The position numbers and the translations under genes were made by a program. The notes beneath the pieces are model-generated. The model saw nothing but the letters and a program-made list of their open reading frames with translations, ran no database searches and was not told the origin of the DNA. Below are positions 55,597-64,000 of a DNA stretch of 64,000 nucleotides, piece by piece; position 1 is the first letter of the stretch, and each line of letters opens with the position of its first letter. This DNA comes from Thalassotalea fonticola (GTDB lineage Bacteria > Pseudomonadota > Gammaproteobacteria > Enterobacterales > Alteromonadaceae): the NCBI RefSeq assembly GCF_032911225.1, contig NZ_CP136600.1:3968001-4032000 (forward strand), given 5' to 3'.

Positions 55597-56781
55597 ATGG
55601 CTAAAGAAAAATTTGAACGTTCGAAACCACATGTAAACGTAGGTACAATCGGACACGTTGACCACGGTAAAACAACATTAACTGCTGCAATCTCAGCTGT
55701 ACTTACTAAAGTACACGGTGGTGAAGTTAAAGATTTCGCACAAATCGATAATGCTCCAGAAGAGCGTGAGCGTGGTATTACAATCAATACTTCTCACATT
55801 GAGTACGATACAGATTCACGTCACTACGCACACGTAGATTGTCCTGGTCACGCCGATTACGTTAAAAACATGATCACTGGTGCTGCTCAAATGGACGGCG
55901 CAATCTTAGTAGTTGCTGCTACAGATGGTCCTATGCCACAAACACGTGAGCACATCTTATTATCACGCCAAGTTGGTGTACCATTCATTATTGTTTTCAT
56001 GAACAAATGTGACATGGTAGATGACGAAGAGTTATTAGAATTAGTAGAAATGGAAGTTCGTGAACTTCTTAGCGAATACGATTTCCCAGGTGATGACTTA
56101 CCAGTAATCCAAGGTTCAGCATTAGGCGCCCTTCAAGGTGAAGCTAAGTGGGAAGAGAAAGTAGTTGAGTTAGCTGATGCACTTGATTCTTACATTCCAG
56201 AGCCAGAGCGTGCAATTGATGGTGACTTCATTCTTCCAATCGAAGATGTTTTCTCAATTCAAGGCCGTGGTACAGTTGTAACAGGTCGTGTTGAACGTGG
56301 TATCGTAAAAGTTGGTGACGAAGTTGCTATCGTAGGTATCAAAGACACTACCCTTACTACATGTACAGGTGTAGAGATGTTCCGTAAGCTTCTTGACGAA
56401 GGTCGTGCTGGCGAGAACTGTGGTGTATTATTACGTGGTACTAAGCGTGAAGACGTACAACGTGGCCAAGTATTATGTAAGCCTGGTTCAGTTAACCCGC
56501 ACACTAAATTCGAATCAGAAGTATACGTGTTAAGTAAAGATGAAGGTGGTCGTCATACACCATTCTTCAAAGGTTACCGTCCACAGTTCTACTTCCGTAC
56601 AACGGATATCACAGGTGCAGTAGAGTTACCTGAAGGTGTTGAAATGGTAATGCCAGGTGACAACCTTAAGTTTGTTGTTGAGCTAATCAACCCAATCGCG
56701 ATGGAAGAAGGTTTACGCTTCGCTATCCGTGAAGGTGGCCGTACAGTAGGTGCTGGTGTTGTATCTAAAATCATTGACTAA
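55597..56781 (+). CDS. tuf: Elongation factor Tu, copy 3
   Basis: 394 residues, protein identical to the other two copies. A third tuf is unusual: gammaproteobacteria normally have one or two. It is divergent from the second EF-G gene with 367 bp between the starts. TTTAAGGTATTAGAAAA before the ATG is shared with copy 2, so the duplicated segment begins about 20 bp upstream of the start codon. The 3' flank has a two-tail array with type II and type I terminators and continues into sequence shared with copy 1. Confidence 0.98.
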   Translation: MAKEKFERSKPHVNVGTIGHVDHGKTTLTAAISAVLTKVHGGEVKDFAQIDNAPEERERGITINTSHIEYDTDSRHYAHVDCPGHADYVKNMITGAAQMDGAILVVAATDGPMPQTREHILLSRQVGVPFIIVFMNKCDMVDDEELLELVEMEVRELLSEYDFPGDDLPVIQGSALGALQGEAKWEEKVVELADALDSYIPEPERAIDGDFILPIEDVFSIQGRGTVVTGRVERGIVKVGDEVAIVGIKDTTLTTCTGVEMFRKLLDEGRAGENCGVLLRGTKREDVQRGQVLCKPGSVNPHTKFESEVYVLSKDEGGRHTPFFKGYRPQFYFRTTDITGAVELPEGVEMVMPGDNLKFVVELINPIAMEEGLRFAIREGGRTVGAGVVSKIID

Positions 56782-56804
56782 TGATTTGGTAAACCCCAAA
56801 CCTT

Positions 56805-56832
56805 AAAAAAGAGCGCTTCGGCGCTCTTTTTG
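56805..56832 (+). terminator. Intrinsic terminator of tuf copy 3 (type II)
   Basis: GAGCGC-ttcg-GCGCTC (56811-56826) with flanking A and T runs. Confidence 0.9.
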
Positions 56833-56965
56833 TTTTACGGCCAGCTTCACGGTGTTCCGTGATGAGAAAATGCGTTAAGAAATTAGTCCGAATGGTACTA
56901 ATTTTAGTGATTTTCAGGAGGGTCTCTGACCCGAAGTTTGAGCCGTACAGTAGGTGCTGGTGTTG

Positions 56966-57068
56966 ACAATTAATTGCTCCCAGCATTAATTGCATTCCCG
57001 CCATGACGTAGAGGGAATTACTAATGCTGTGGATTCAGGGATGAATTAGAGCAGTCCATGGCGGTTTT
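56966..57068. mobile_element. 103-bp element inserted in a tuf tail (tuf copy 3 locus)
   Basis: Near-identical to 31608-31710 and at the same point of the tail, so it was inserted once and then copied with the array. It contains TTCAGGGATGAATTAG and CCATGG cores like the hairpin repeats at 14.1 kb. Confidence 0.6.
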
Positions 57069-57108
57069 TCTAAAATCATCGACTAATATCGATATTTTAT
57101 AGAACACT

Positions 57109-57137
57109 GAAAAAGGTCGCTAACGCGGCCTTTTTTA
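57109..57137 (+). terminator. Second tandem terminator after tuf copy 3 (type I)
   Basis: AAAGGTCGC-taac-GCGGCCTTT hairpin with T6 tract. Confidence 0.8.
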
Positions 57138-57150
57138 TTGACTAAAATTT

Positions 57151-57171
57151 AGAAACGAGAAACGAGAAACG
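57151..57171. repeat. 7-bp tandem repeat AGAAACG, three units
   Basis: Three perfect units, in the same flank position as the five- and seven-unit versions at the other tuf loci. Confidence 0.9.
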
Positions 57172-57208
57172 AATTACTGCGTATCTAACATATTCACAAT
57201 GTGCTTGA

Positions 57209-57340
57209 GGAGGTCCCGTGCCTTGCTTAGGCTCACACGGGATTACGTGACTTAAGTTAACAAGCTCTGCGGAGGCTCAATCATATCTCGAAAAACTATG
57301 ACGTCATCCCGGACGAGCTCAAGCGACATCCGGGACCTCC
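57209..57340. repeat. Long imperfect palindromic element, tuf copy 3 flank
   Basis: Arms 57209-57248 and 57301-57340; same element as at 12439-12570 with about a dozen differences. After it, 57341-57527 is AT-rich with a degenerate TCCTGAA/TTTAGGA hairpin and the presumed mscS promoter. Confidence 0.7.
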
Positions 57341-57527
57341 GTATTTGACAGCGAGCTCACTAACATCGCTGTAAACTGCACTTGATAAACTAAAACCTTT
57401 CCTGAATTGATTTTAGGATCTTTTTAAGTAGCCCTCCCAACTCATAATCTATTGTTTTTAAGATATTAATTTCATAAATAAGCTTCTATACTTACTCGCA
57501 TAATCAAAATTTATTTAGGATGCACCC

Positions 57528-58343
57528 ATGGACCATGAAAAATTGATCACTCAGCTAACTACTATCGTAATGGATTTTGGTCCCAAGATTGTAGCGGCTA
57601 TCTTTGTCTGGATTATAGGCGCATGGATAATAAAAGCCTTAATCCTTGGATTAAGTAAAGTCCTAGATAAAGGCAATGTTGATGAATCATTAAAACCATT
57701 TGTTAAGGGCTTATGTTCAACGTTGCTGAAAGTACTGTTGGCAATAACTGTGCTGGGTATGATTGGTATTGAGATGACTTCGTTTATTGCTATCTTAGGT
57801 GCCGCAGGTTTGGCTGTTGGTATGGCATTATCTGGCACCTTGCAAAATTTTGCTGGTGGGGTAATGATCTTAATTTTCAAGCCGTTTAAAATTGGTGATG
57901 TAATAGATGCGCAGGGCTATATTGGTAAAGTTTCTGAGATCCAGATTTTCAATACTGTTTTAAAAACACCAGATAATAAAACTATAATTATACCTAATGG
58001 TGGTTTAGCTACCGGTTCAATGACAAATTATTCCACTGAAAGTAAGCGCCGTGTTGATTGGACTATTGGCATGGGCTACGGTGATGACGTTGATAAAGCA
58101 AAAGCCATTATTCAAAAAATGTGTGATGATGATACGCGCATTTTAAAAGAGCCTGAAGTATTTATTGCGGTATCTGCTCTAGCGGATAGTTCTGTTAACT
58201 TTGCAGTCAGAGCTTGGGTTAAGGCAGAAGATTATTGGGATGTATATTTCGCGATGAACGAAAATACTTATAAAACCTTTAATAAAGAAGGCATCAATAT
58301 ACCATTTCCACAAATGGATGTTCATGTACATAAGTCAGATTAG
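57528..58343 (+). CDS. mscS: Small-conductance mechanosensitive channel MscS
   Basis: 271 residues (E. coli MscS has 286). Three N-terminal membrane helices lie at about 18-40, 60-80 and 88-112. The third, pore-lining helix has the Gly/Ala pattern AILGAAGLAVGMALSGTLQN, followed by the beta domain PFKIGDVIDAQGYIGKVSEI and a C-terminal alpha/beta domain. It opens under membrane tension to release solutes after hypo-osmotic shock, relevant for a marine organism. ATTTAGGATG lies before the ATG. It is probably monocistronic. Confidence 0.93.
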   Translation: MDHEKLITQLTTIVMDFGPKIVAAIFVWIIGAWIIKALILGLSKVLDKGNVDESLKPFVKGLCSTLLKVLLAITVLGMIGIEMTSFIAILGAAGLAVGMALSGTLQNFAGGVMILIFKPFKIGDVIDAQGYIGKVSEIQIFNTVLKTPDNKTIIIPNGGLATGSMTNYSTESKRRVDWTIGMGYGDDVDKAKAIIQKMCDDDTRILKEPEVFIAVSALADSSVNFAVRAWVKAEDYWDVYFAMNENTYKTFNKEGINIPFPQMDVHVHKSD

Positions 58344-58420
58344 TTATTTATTGTTAATATTTTTCTAAAGATTCAGTAACTGTTAGACTCATTTAAAGTG
58401 ACAACGTTTAAGGTCAAAAT

Positions 58421-58855
58421 ATGAAAAAGCTTTTAACTACATTTGCGATAACGTTAGCAACGTTGGTTACCTACGCTTGTGCCCATGAAAAGTCTTTCAC
58501 GGAAAACCCTACGAAGGTATTAAATACTAAAGAGGCTTTACCAATGAAACATCACACACCGCCGCCTCCTAGTGAATTGAGCAAAGCGCCAGTTCATACA
58601 GAATGGTATGTAGGAACCTTAAAATATTATAATTTAGAAGGCGGGTTCTTTGGCTTTATTGGTGATAATGGCGAGCGTTTTTTGCCGCTAAATTTAGATA
58701 AAAAATATCAACAAAACGGTGCCAGAATAAAAATGCTAGGTAAGGTGGATAACGATATAATGACTATTCAACAATGGGGGCAGCCGTTTAGAGTTGAACA
58801 AGTTGAAATTATCAAAGCTGGCAATAAATCAACGGTAAACCCTGAAGATATCTAG
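58421..58855 (+). CDS. Small secreted or lipid-anchored hypothetical protein
   Basis: 144 residues. Residues 1-20 form a signal sequence ending TYAC-AHEK, a weak lipobox. A Pro/His-rich linker (KHHTPPPPSEL, about 44-54) leads into a compact domain (about 60-135) with WYVGTLKYYNLEGGFFGFIG and a second half containing ARIKMLGKVDND, resembling a small OB-like beta barrel. I do not recognise the family. It is 77 bp after mscS and may share its transcript; function unknown. Confidence 0.6.
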   Translation: MKKLLTTFAITLATLVTYACAHEKSFTENPTKVLNTKEALPMKHHTPPPPSELSKAPVHTEWYVGTLKYYNLEGGFFGFIGDNGERFLPLNLDKKYQQNGARIKMLGKVDNDIMTIQQWGQPFRVEQVEIIKAGNKSTVNPEDI

Positions 58856-58906
58856 ATAATAATGCCAACCCATATAATCATCACATCATTACGCGAGCTG
58901 GTATAA

Positions 58907-60544
58907 CTATTCAGTACAAACAAAGCTTTGTTGCAAAATGTTTAATTGCACAGAGCTTTTAAAGATCACCACTTGGTATATTCTGTCGTATATTGACTCT
59001 TCAAAACTGCCTAAAGGTTGGTTGGCTAATAAACCCGCTAAAAGAGCTGTAGTGTTACTATGTCCAACCACCACAGCATTATCTTGCTTATGCTTTAACT
59101 GAGTTGCGAATTGTTGTAACTCTGTTGGATTATAAGGCTCAATTTCAATGTTTTTCATTGTTGCAATTGGCTTAGCTGTTTGCATGGTACGCTTGAAATT
59201 AGTGCTATAAAGTTTATCTATATTGATAAGCTCTAATTGCTTAGCAATACCTCCTGCTCGTTTAAGACCACAAGCTGTTAACTCTGGATCTTTTATGTTT
59301 AATTGTTTTTCAGCGTGTCTTACTAAATATATAGTAAAACTGCTGTCAGAATCTTCAGTCTGAGTGCTAGCAGCAATTACTGAACTCATACCTAGGTAGA
59401 AACAAATCAGTCCTAAGCTTATTTTTCTAAGCATATGCGCTCGCAAAGAATCCCAATTTCTATAACGCTGATTTAAGTTCTCTTTTAATTCTTTGTAATG
59501 CTTAACTAAGCTGGATTGTTCAACATCTTCAGAAAGTTGATTACCTTTTTGAGCTAACAGCTTTTTCTTGGTTGCGTAATACAAAGTCATATGTTCAATA
59601 AGTAAATCATATTCGTGTTGAAGTTTGCCAATTAACTCTTCAGCATGAATCGAGTGCTGCAACTTATTTTGACTGTTTACTAACTGCATATGAGCTTTAG
59701 CTTTGGCAATTTTATCTTCAGGTGTTTTACGTAATCCATGTGCTAACTTAAAATAACTACAGCCTTTAATTAACCATTTAGTTGGGTCAAAATGAAACCA
59801 GCGTATGCCATTACGATAATCATTCTCAAAAATGTGATGGAAGTTATGGTAACCCTCGCCAAACGTGAAAAATGCTAATAGACCATTATCACGAGCAGTA
59901 TTTTTTTCGGTATAGGTTTGTTTTCCCCATATATGCGCAAGCGAGTTAATGAAGAAGGTTGTGTGATGGCTAAGTACCAAGCGCATTACACCAATTAAGA
60001 GAATACTTGACCAAACATCGCCGTGTAGTAAACCAAGACCAATAGGAATACCGAAATTGGTGATAATAGTGAGCAATAAATAGTTTTTATGTTGCCACAT
60101 AACAATTTTTTCTTTCTGCAAATCTCGTACATTCTCGTAATTATTGTAAGTGTCGCGATGATAATCTCTTAACATCCAACCAATATGTGAAAACCAGAAA
60201 CCCTTTTTCGCTGAATACGGGTCAATATCATTTTTATCAACATGCTTGTGGTGCACTCGGTGATCAGAACTCCAATGCAATATGCTGTTTTGTAAGGCAA
60301 ATGCACCGCCAATAGCATATATAAGCCTTACTGAAGCATGAGCCTTATAGGTACGATGAGACCATAAACGGTGATAACCTGCAGTAATAGAAATACCGCA
60401 ATAACAAAAACAAATTAGTGCAGCTATTATTTCAAAACTGTCGAATCCATGGGTAATTGCTCTATAAGGTACGGCAATGGCAGCAATAAGGAAAGTGGCT
60501 AAGAAAACTAGGATATTTATCCATAGTAAACGAGGCTTGGTCAT
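58907..60544 (-). CDS. Fatty acid desaturase fused to a histidine phosphatase domain
   Basis: 545 residues from the ATG at 60544, chosen because GAAGAGAT precedes it; the longer frame to 60643 would run across the FabR operator. About 1-310 is an acyl-CoA/acyl-lipid desaturase with the three His boxes HRLWSH, HRVHHK and HNFHH and four membrane segments. A helical linker follows (about 310-368). At Met 371 a new signal-like sequence begins (MLRKISLGLICFYLGMSSV), followed by a SixA-type histidine phosphatase domain with LVRHAEK and VVGHSNTTA. The desaturase part introduces double bonds into membrane fatty acids. The fusion is odd: the second half looks like a complete secreted protein joined in frame. 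Confidence 0.82.
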   Translation of the reverse strand: MTKPRLLWINILVFLATFLIAAIAVPYRAITHGFDSFEIIAALICFCYCGISITAGYHRLWSHRTYKAHASVRLIYAIGGAFALQNSILHWSSDHRVHHKHVDKNDIDPYSAKKGFWFSHIGWMLRDYHRDTYNNYENVRDLQKEKIVMWQHKNYLLLTIITNFGIPIGLGLLHGDVWSSILLIGVMRLVLSHHTTFFINSLAHIWGKQTYTEKNTARDNGLLAFFTFGEGYHNFHHIFENDYRNGIRWFHFDPTKWLIKGCSYFKLAHGLRKTPEDKIAKAKAHMQLVNSQNKLQHSIHAEELIGKLQHEYDLLIEHMTLYYATKKKLLAQKGNQLSEDVEQSSLVKHYKELKENLNQRYRNWDSLRAHMLRKISLGLICFYLGMSSVIAASTQTEDSDSSFTIYLVRHAEKQLNIKDPELTACGLKRAGGIAKQLELINIDKLYSTNFKRTMQTAKPIATMKNIEIEPYNPTELQQFATQLKHKQDNAVVVGHSNTTALLAGLLANQPLGSFEESIYDRIYQVVIFKSSVQLNILQQSFVCTE

Positions 60545-60569
60545 TAAGATCTCTTCTATAGTTAATTTG

Positions 60570-60587
60570 AGCGTACAAGTGTACACC
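60570..60587. promoter_or_regulatory. FabR operator in the desaturase-fabR divergent region
   Basis: AGCGTACAAGTGTACACC is close to the palindromic FabR site known upstream of fabA/fabB in E. coli (AGCGTACA-N2-TGTACGCT pattern). It lies 26 bp upstream of the desaturase ATG and 98 bp upstream of fabR, so FabR would control the desaturase and perhaps itself. Confidence 0.75.
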
Positions 60588-60684
60588 ATTTTAACTTTTG
60601 TTTTGATTGAGTCAAGCACCAGTTTGAAAAGTTGTGTTATCATCTAGTCCTATAAAATTTAATCTTATTTGAAATCAGTAAACT

Positions 60685-61308
60685 ATGTCTGGAATTAGAG
60701 CTCAACAAAAAGAGAAAACTCGGCGTTTATTAATTGATGCAGCATTAAATCAATTAAGTGCAGAGCGTAGTTTTTCAAATTTAAGCTTACGTGAAGTCGC
60801 TAAAGAGGCTGGACTTGCCGCTACATCTTTTTATCGACACTTTAATGATATGGATGAACTTGGTTTAACGCTTGTTGATGAATCTGGTTTAACGCTAAGA
60901 CAGTTAATGCGCCAGGCTAGACAACGTATTGAGAAGGGGGGGTCGGTAATCCAAATTTCAGTAAAAACCTTCATGGAGTTTATTGAATCTAATGGTAATG
61001 AATTTAGATTACTACTGCGTGAGCGCTCTGGCACTTCTCCTGAATTTAGAGCAGCGGTAAGCCGAGAGATCAGATATTTTACTATGGAGCTTTGTGATTA
61101 TTTACAAAAAGCCAATAAACTAGATGCTGAAACAAGTTACCTGCAAGCTAATGCTGCGGTAACTATCGTCTTTAGTACTGGCGCTGAAGCGTTAGATGCC
61201 AGCGCCGAGGAAAAGGCCTTGCTTGCCGAGCGCATGATAAAGCAATTACGTATTATTGCTCGTGGCGCTATGGATTTAAGTTCAAGAGCAAAGGGCCCTA
61301 AAGGTTAG
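60685..61308 (+). CDS. fabR: FabR, TetR-family repressor of unsaturated fatty acid synthesis
   Basis: 207 residues. The TetR helix-turn-helix (about 10-58) has [21 protein letters not shown], nearly as in E. coli FabR. The C-terminal domain ([20 protein letters not shown]) is FabR-specific. FabR senses unsaturated acyl-ACP/CoA and represses fabA, fabB and desaturase genes. It is divergent from the desaturase and has its predicted operator in between. Confidence 0.94.
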   Translation: MSGIRAQQKEKTRRLLIDAALNQLSAERSFSNLSLREVAKEAGLAATSFYRHFNDMDELGLTLVDESGLTLRQLMRQARQRIEKGGSVIQISVKTFMEFIESNGNEFRLLLRERSGTSPEFRAAVSREIRYFTMELCDYLQKANKLDAETSYLQANAAVTIVFSTGAEALDASAEEKALLAERMIKQLRIIARGAMDLSSRAKGPKG

Positions 61309-61340
61309 GGCCTATCTGGTTTTGATAATATAGGTTTAAA

Positions 61341-62435
61341 TTACTTACGGCTTAATATCACACCACATTCAATATGTTCGGTATAAGGGAATTGATCAAA
61401 TAAAGCAAAATTATCTACTTTATGAGTTTTGCAAAGAATTTCTAAATTGTCATGTAAGGTATTGGGGTTACACGAAATATAGATAATTCGCTCAAAACGG
61501 GATACCAATTCACATGACGCATCGTCCATGCCAGCTCTTGGCGGATCAACTAACACTGTGTCGTAACTATACTTTGTCAAATCAAAGTCTTTTAATCGTC
61601 TAAATTCTCGCTCACCATTCATTGCCTGACTAAACTCTTCACTCGACATTCTAATGATATCTAAGTTGCTAATATTATTCGCGGCAATATTCACTTGCGC
61701 CGATGTTACTGAGCTTTTCGAAATCTCTGTTGCTAATACTTTTTCAAAGTTGGGAGCTAAAGCAATACTAAAGTTGCCGTTGCCACAATACAGTTCAACT
61801 AAATCTCCTTTTGAATTCTCTGTTGCATCACTGGCCCAGGTCAGCATTTTCTCGTTAACACCACCATTGGGTTGGGTGAAGCTATTTTCTACTTGCTGAT
61901 ATTTTAACTGTTTACCTTTTACGTTAAGTATTTCAGTAACATACTCTTTATCTAATACCATTTTTAATTTGCGAGCTCGGCCAATGATATCAACCGGGGC
62001 AATTACAGACAAAGTTGCCTTTAATTGTTGTGCTTGTTCAAGCCATTCATCATCTAATTGTTTGTGGTACAGTAAACTAATTAGCAGCTCACCGCTTAGC
62101 GTTGAAAGAAAATCTACCTGGAATAATTTCCGGCGTAATATTTCATTATTTCTAATATTAGCTAAAAGCGCTTTCATTGCATCATTTATAAGTTGGCTCG
62201 CAACCGGGAAGTTTTCTACTTTATATTTTTCACGAGTGTCTTTATTAAACATGATGTAATAAAGATCTTCATCGTCATGCCATACTCGAAATTCAGCACG
62301 TAATCGATAATTCAACGGCTGAGAACTAAATACCTCTGCCTCTGGCATTGAAAACTGAGCAAATAAATCTGTAATGGCAGATTTTTTAAGATCAAGTTGA
62401 GCTTGATAGTTGTCTGGATGTATGTGACTGAACAT
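61341..62435 (-). CDS. trmA: tRNA (uracil-5-)-methyltransferase TrmA
   Basis: 364 residues (366 in E. coli), beginning with the typical [12 protein letters not shown] region. SAM-binding motif [14 protein letters not shown] (about 214-227), [11 protein letters not shown] (about 297-307) and the nucleophile motif [10 protein letters not shown] (about 322-331). It makes ribothymidine at position 54 of the tRNA T-loop. Convergent with fabR, whose stop lies 32 bp away; in E. coli fabR and trmA are also neighbours. Confidence 0.96.
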   Translation of the reverse strand: MFSHIHPDNYQAQLDLKKSAITDLFAQFSMPEAEVFSSQPLNYRLRAEFRVWHDDEDLYYIMFNKDTREKYKVENFPVASQLINDAMKALLANIRNNEILRRKLFQVDFLSTLSGELLISLLYHKQLDDEWLEQAQQLKATLSVIAPVDIIGRARKLKMVLDKEYVTEILNVKGKQLKYQQVENSFTQPNGGVNEKMLTWASDATENSKGDLVELYCGNGNFSIALAPNFEKVLATEISKSSVTSAQVNIAANNISNLDIIRMSSEEFSQAMNGEREFRRLKDFDLTKYSYDTVLVDPPRAGMDDASCELVSRFERIIYISCNPNTLHDNLEILCKTHKVDNFALFDQFPYTEHIECGVILSRK

Positions 62436-62607
62436 GGATAAAAGTGCCGTATATAAATATTAGGGCAGAGTGTAGCGACAGTTATTATTTTGTCTAGTAA
62501 ATCATGATTAAATTTTCAGTGATCAGGCTAAAACCGCCACGAATAGTGCATATTTACCATAATGTGCCATAGTTTTGGTTAGTTCATCGGTTTATAAAAA
62601 ATAAAAA

Positions 62608-63960
62608 ATGAAAGATTTAATATCAAAGCGCAATATTGTAATGTTTTTAATACCATCACTTGTTGGTGTAGTGTTTTTTATGTTTCCTGTTGAATACTCA
62701 GGTCAAACCAGCATTCCTGTCGCCGTTGTTGCTCAAATATTACAAAAAACTCTGGCTAATTTTATTATTGAATTGGTTTGCTGCATTATTTTTATTAGCG
62801 CAGCGTTATCGATTATTTGCAGTGTATTTCGTCCCAGCAATATCCATCCTACTTCATTTTTAGGAAGTTTATTTTATGTAACTCCAGTATGGCTCATTAT
62901 TCGTTGCTTGGGCGCTGGATTTGCCGCCTTAGTTTATTTGCAACTAGGCTCTGAGATGATTTGGAGTAAAAATACCGGTGGCTTATTATTGCATGATTTA
63001 ATGCCAATTTTATTTTCTGTATTTATCTTTGCTGGTTTATTTTTACCGTTGCTTTTGAATTTTGGTCTATTAGAATTTATTGGTACTTTGTTTAGTAAGG
63101 TTATGCGACCATTATTTAACTTACCCGGGCGTTCTGCTATTGACTGTACTACCTCTTGGTTAGGTGATGGCACCGTTGGCGTATTGCTTACCAGTAAACA
63201 ATATGAGCAAAAAATATATACCCAGCGAGAAGCGGCTGTTGTAGGCACTACTTTTTCCGCGGTTTCTATCACCTTCAGCTTAATTGTTATCGCTGAAGTT
63301 GGGTTAGTACATATGTTTGTACCATTTTATTTTGCCGTGTGTTTAGCCGGATTTGTCGCTGCCCTCATTGTTCCTCGATTACCACCACTGAGCCTAAAAA
63401 AGCAGCTATATATAGATGGTACTCAGCCTGACCCCGACGCTCATAAAATCCCTGAAAATGAAAATGTGTTCAGTCATGGTTTTAAATTGGCATTGCAACG
63501 CTCTGCACAGGTGAAAAGCGTATCCAGTGTTTTAGAACACGGCATTCAAAATGCGCTAGAAATGCTGTTTGTCGTGATACCTGTTGTGATGGGGATAGGT
63601 ACCATTGCTTTAGTATGCGCCGAATACACTCCTATTTTTGATTACTTAGGATTACCGTTTGTACCATATTTAGAGATTTTACAAGTTCCTGAAGCTGCAA
63701 CTGCAGCCAAGTCTGTTGTCATTGGCTTTGCCGATATGTTCTTACCCGCTATTTTAATTGCTGGAGTTGAATCAGAATTTACTCGTTTTGTTGTTGCTGC
63801 CTTATCAATTACGCAATTAATTTACCTTTCTGAAGTGGGCGCTATGCTGCTTGGTACTAAAATACCGGTTAATATATTGGATTTATTCGTTATTTTTATT
63901 TTACGAACTGTCGTAACTCTACCGGTTATAGTCGCTGTAGCGCATTTTGTTTACCCTTAA
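62608..63960 (+). CDS. YjiH-family nucleoside-recognition (Gate) domain membrane protein
   Basis: 450 residues with about ten membrane segments. The two Gate-type motifs are SAIDCTTSWLGDGTVGVLLTS (about 188-208) and AKSVVIGFADMFLPAILIAG (about 370-389), as in YjiH and spore-maturation SpmA/B-like proteins. Transport of a small solute is suspected for the family but the substrate is not known. It is divergent from trmA. The 40 bp after the stop contain no clear terminator. Confidence 0.82.
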   Translation: MKDLISKRNIVMFLIPSLVGVVFFMFPVEYSGQTSIPVAVVAQILQKTLANFIIELVCCIIFISAALSIICSVFRPSNIHPTSFLGSLFYVTPVWLIIRCLGAGFAALVYLQLGSEMIWSKNTGGLLLHDLMPILFSVFIFAGLFLPLLLNFGLLEFIGTLFSKVMRPLFNLPGRSAIDCTTSWLGDGTVGVLLTSKQYEQKIYTQREAAVVGTTFSAVSITFSLIVIAEVGLVHMFVPFYFAVCLAGFVAALIVPRLPPLSLKKQLYIDGTQPDPDAHKIPENENVFSHGFKLALQRSAQVKSVSSVLEHGIQNALEMLFVVIPVVMGIGTIALVCAEYTPIFDYLGLPFVPYLEILQVPEAATAAKSVVIGFADMFLPAILIAGVESEFTRFVVAALSITQLIYLSEVGAMLLGTKIPVNILDLFVIFILRTVVTLPVIVAVAHFVYP

Positions 63961-64000
63961 CAGATAACTTTGCACCAGTTATTTTCAAACAGGTGTTTAC

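Larger units (their letters stand above)
56740..57136 (+). repeat. Tandem array of tuf 3'-end copies and terminators (tuf copy 3 locus)
   Basis: Tails at 56740-56781 (gene end) and 56944-57086; the second is split by the 103-bp element. The spacer matches those of the copy 1 array. Type II terminator follows the gene, type I follows the second tail. Confidence 0.88.

Overview
The window looks like a chromosomal segment of an AT-rich marine gammaproteobacterium of the Alteromonadales, most like the Colwelliaceae (Thalassotalea/Colwellia type). That placement is inferred from gene order (yheS-yheV-slyX-fkpA-rsd; murB-birA-coaX-tRNAs-tuf; tRNA-Trp-secE-nusG-rplKAJL-rpoBC-rpsLG-fusA-tuf), from protein similarity recognised by eye, and from the E. 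coli/Shewanella-like regulatory signals. No database search was possible.

Layout. 1-10.1 kb: housekeeping genes (ABC-F protein yheS, yheV, slyX, lipoprotein fkpA, rsd, an S1/P1-type nuclease, hemE, murB-birA-coaX). 10.2-31.2 kb: the core translation/transcription cluster, with four tRNAs and the first tuf, tRNA-Trp-secE-nusG, an unusually placed TauE/SafE permease gene, rplKA, rplJL, rpoBC, rpsL-rpsG-fusA and the second tuf. 31.9-38.5 kb: two VOC-family proteins, feoAB, a PepSY/FMN-binding pair and a porin, with Fur and FNR sites. 39.0-52.7 kb: a multihaem cytochrome cluster on the + strand: a 15-haem lipoprotein built from tandem cytochrome c domains, a NapC/CymA-like tetrahaem quinol oxidase, a nine-CXXCH cytochrome with an extra CX3CH site, a DmsE/MtrA-like decahaem protein, an MtrB/PioB-like barrel and two OmcA/MtrC-like decahaem lipoproteins. 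Together these could carry electrons from the quinol pool across the periplasm and outer membrane to an extracellular acceptor; no terminal reductase such as DmsAB is present. 53.1-56.8 kb: a second EF-G gene divergent from a third tuf. 57.5-64 kb: mscS, a small secreted protein, a desaturase fused to a histidine phosphatase and divergent from fabR, trmA, and a YjiH-like membrane protein.

The most unusual structure is not a gene. Each of the three tuf genes, and separately the second EF-G gene, is followed by tandem non-coding copies of its own 3' end (last 42 bp of tuf; about the last 100 bp of the EF-G gene), each copy with its own intrinsic terminator. The tuf arrays share modules, two terminator types, a nested 103-bp element, a 7-bp tandem repeat present in 5, 7 and 3 copies, and (at two loci) a long palindromic element. 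The three tuf coding sequences appear identical by eye apart from one synonymous base near the end, which points to gene conversion. The arrays may be by-products of that exchange, scars of an element targeting 3' ends, or stacked terminators that insulate very highly expressed genes.
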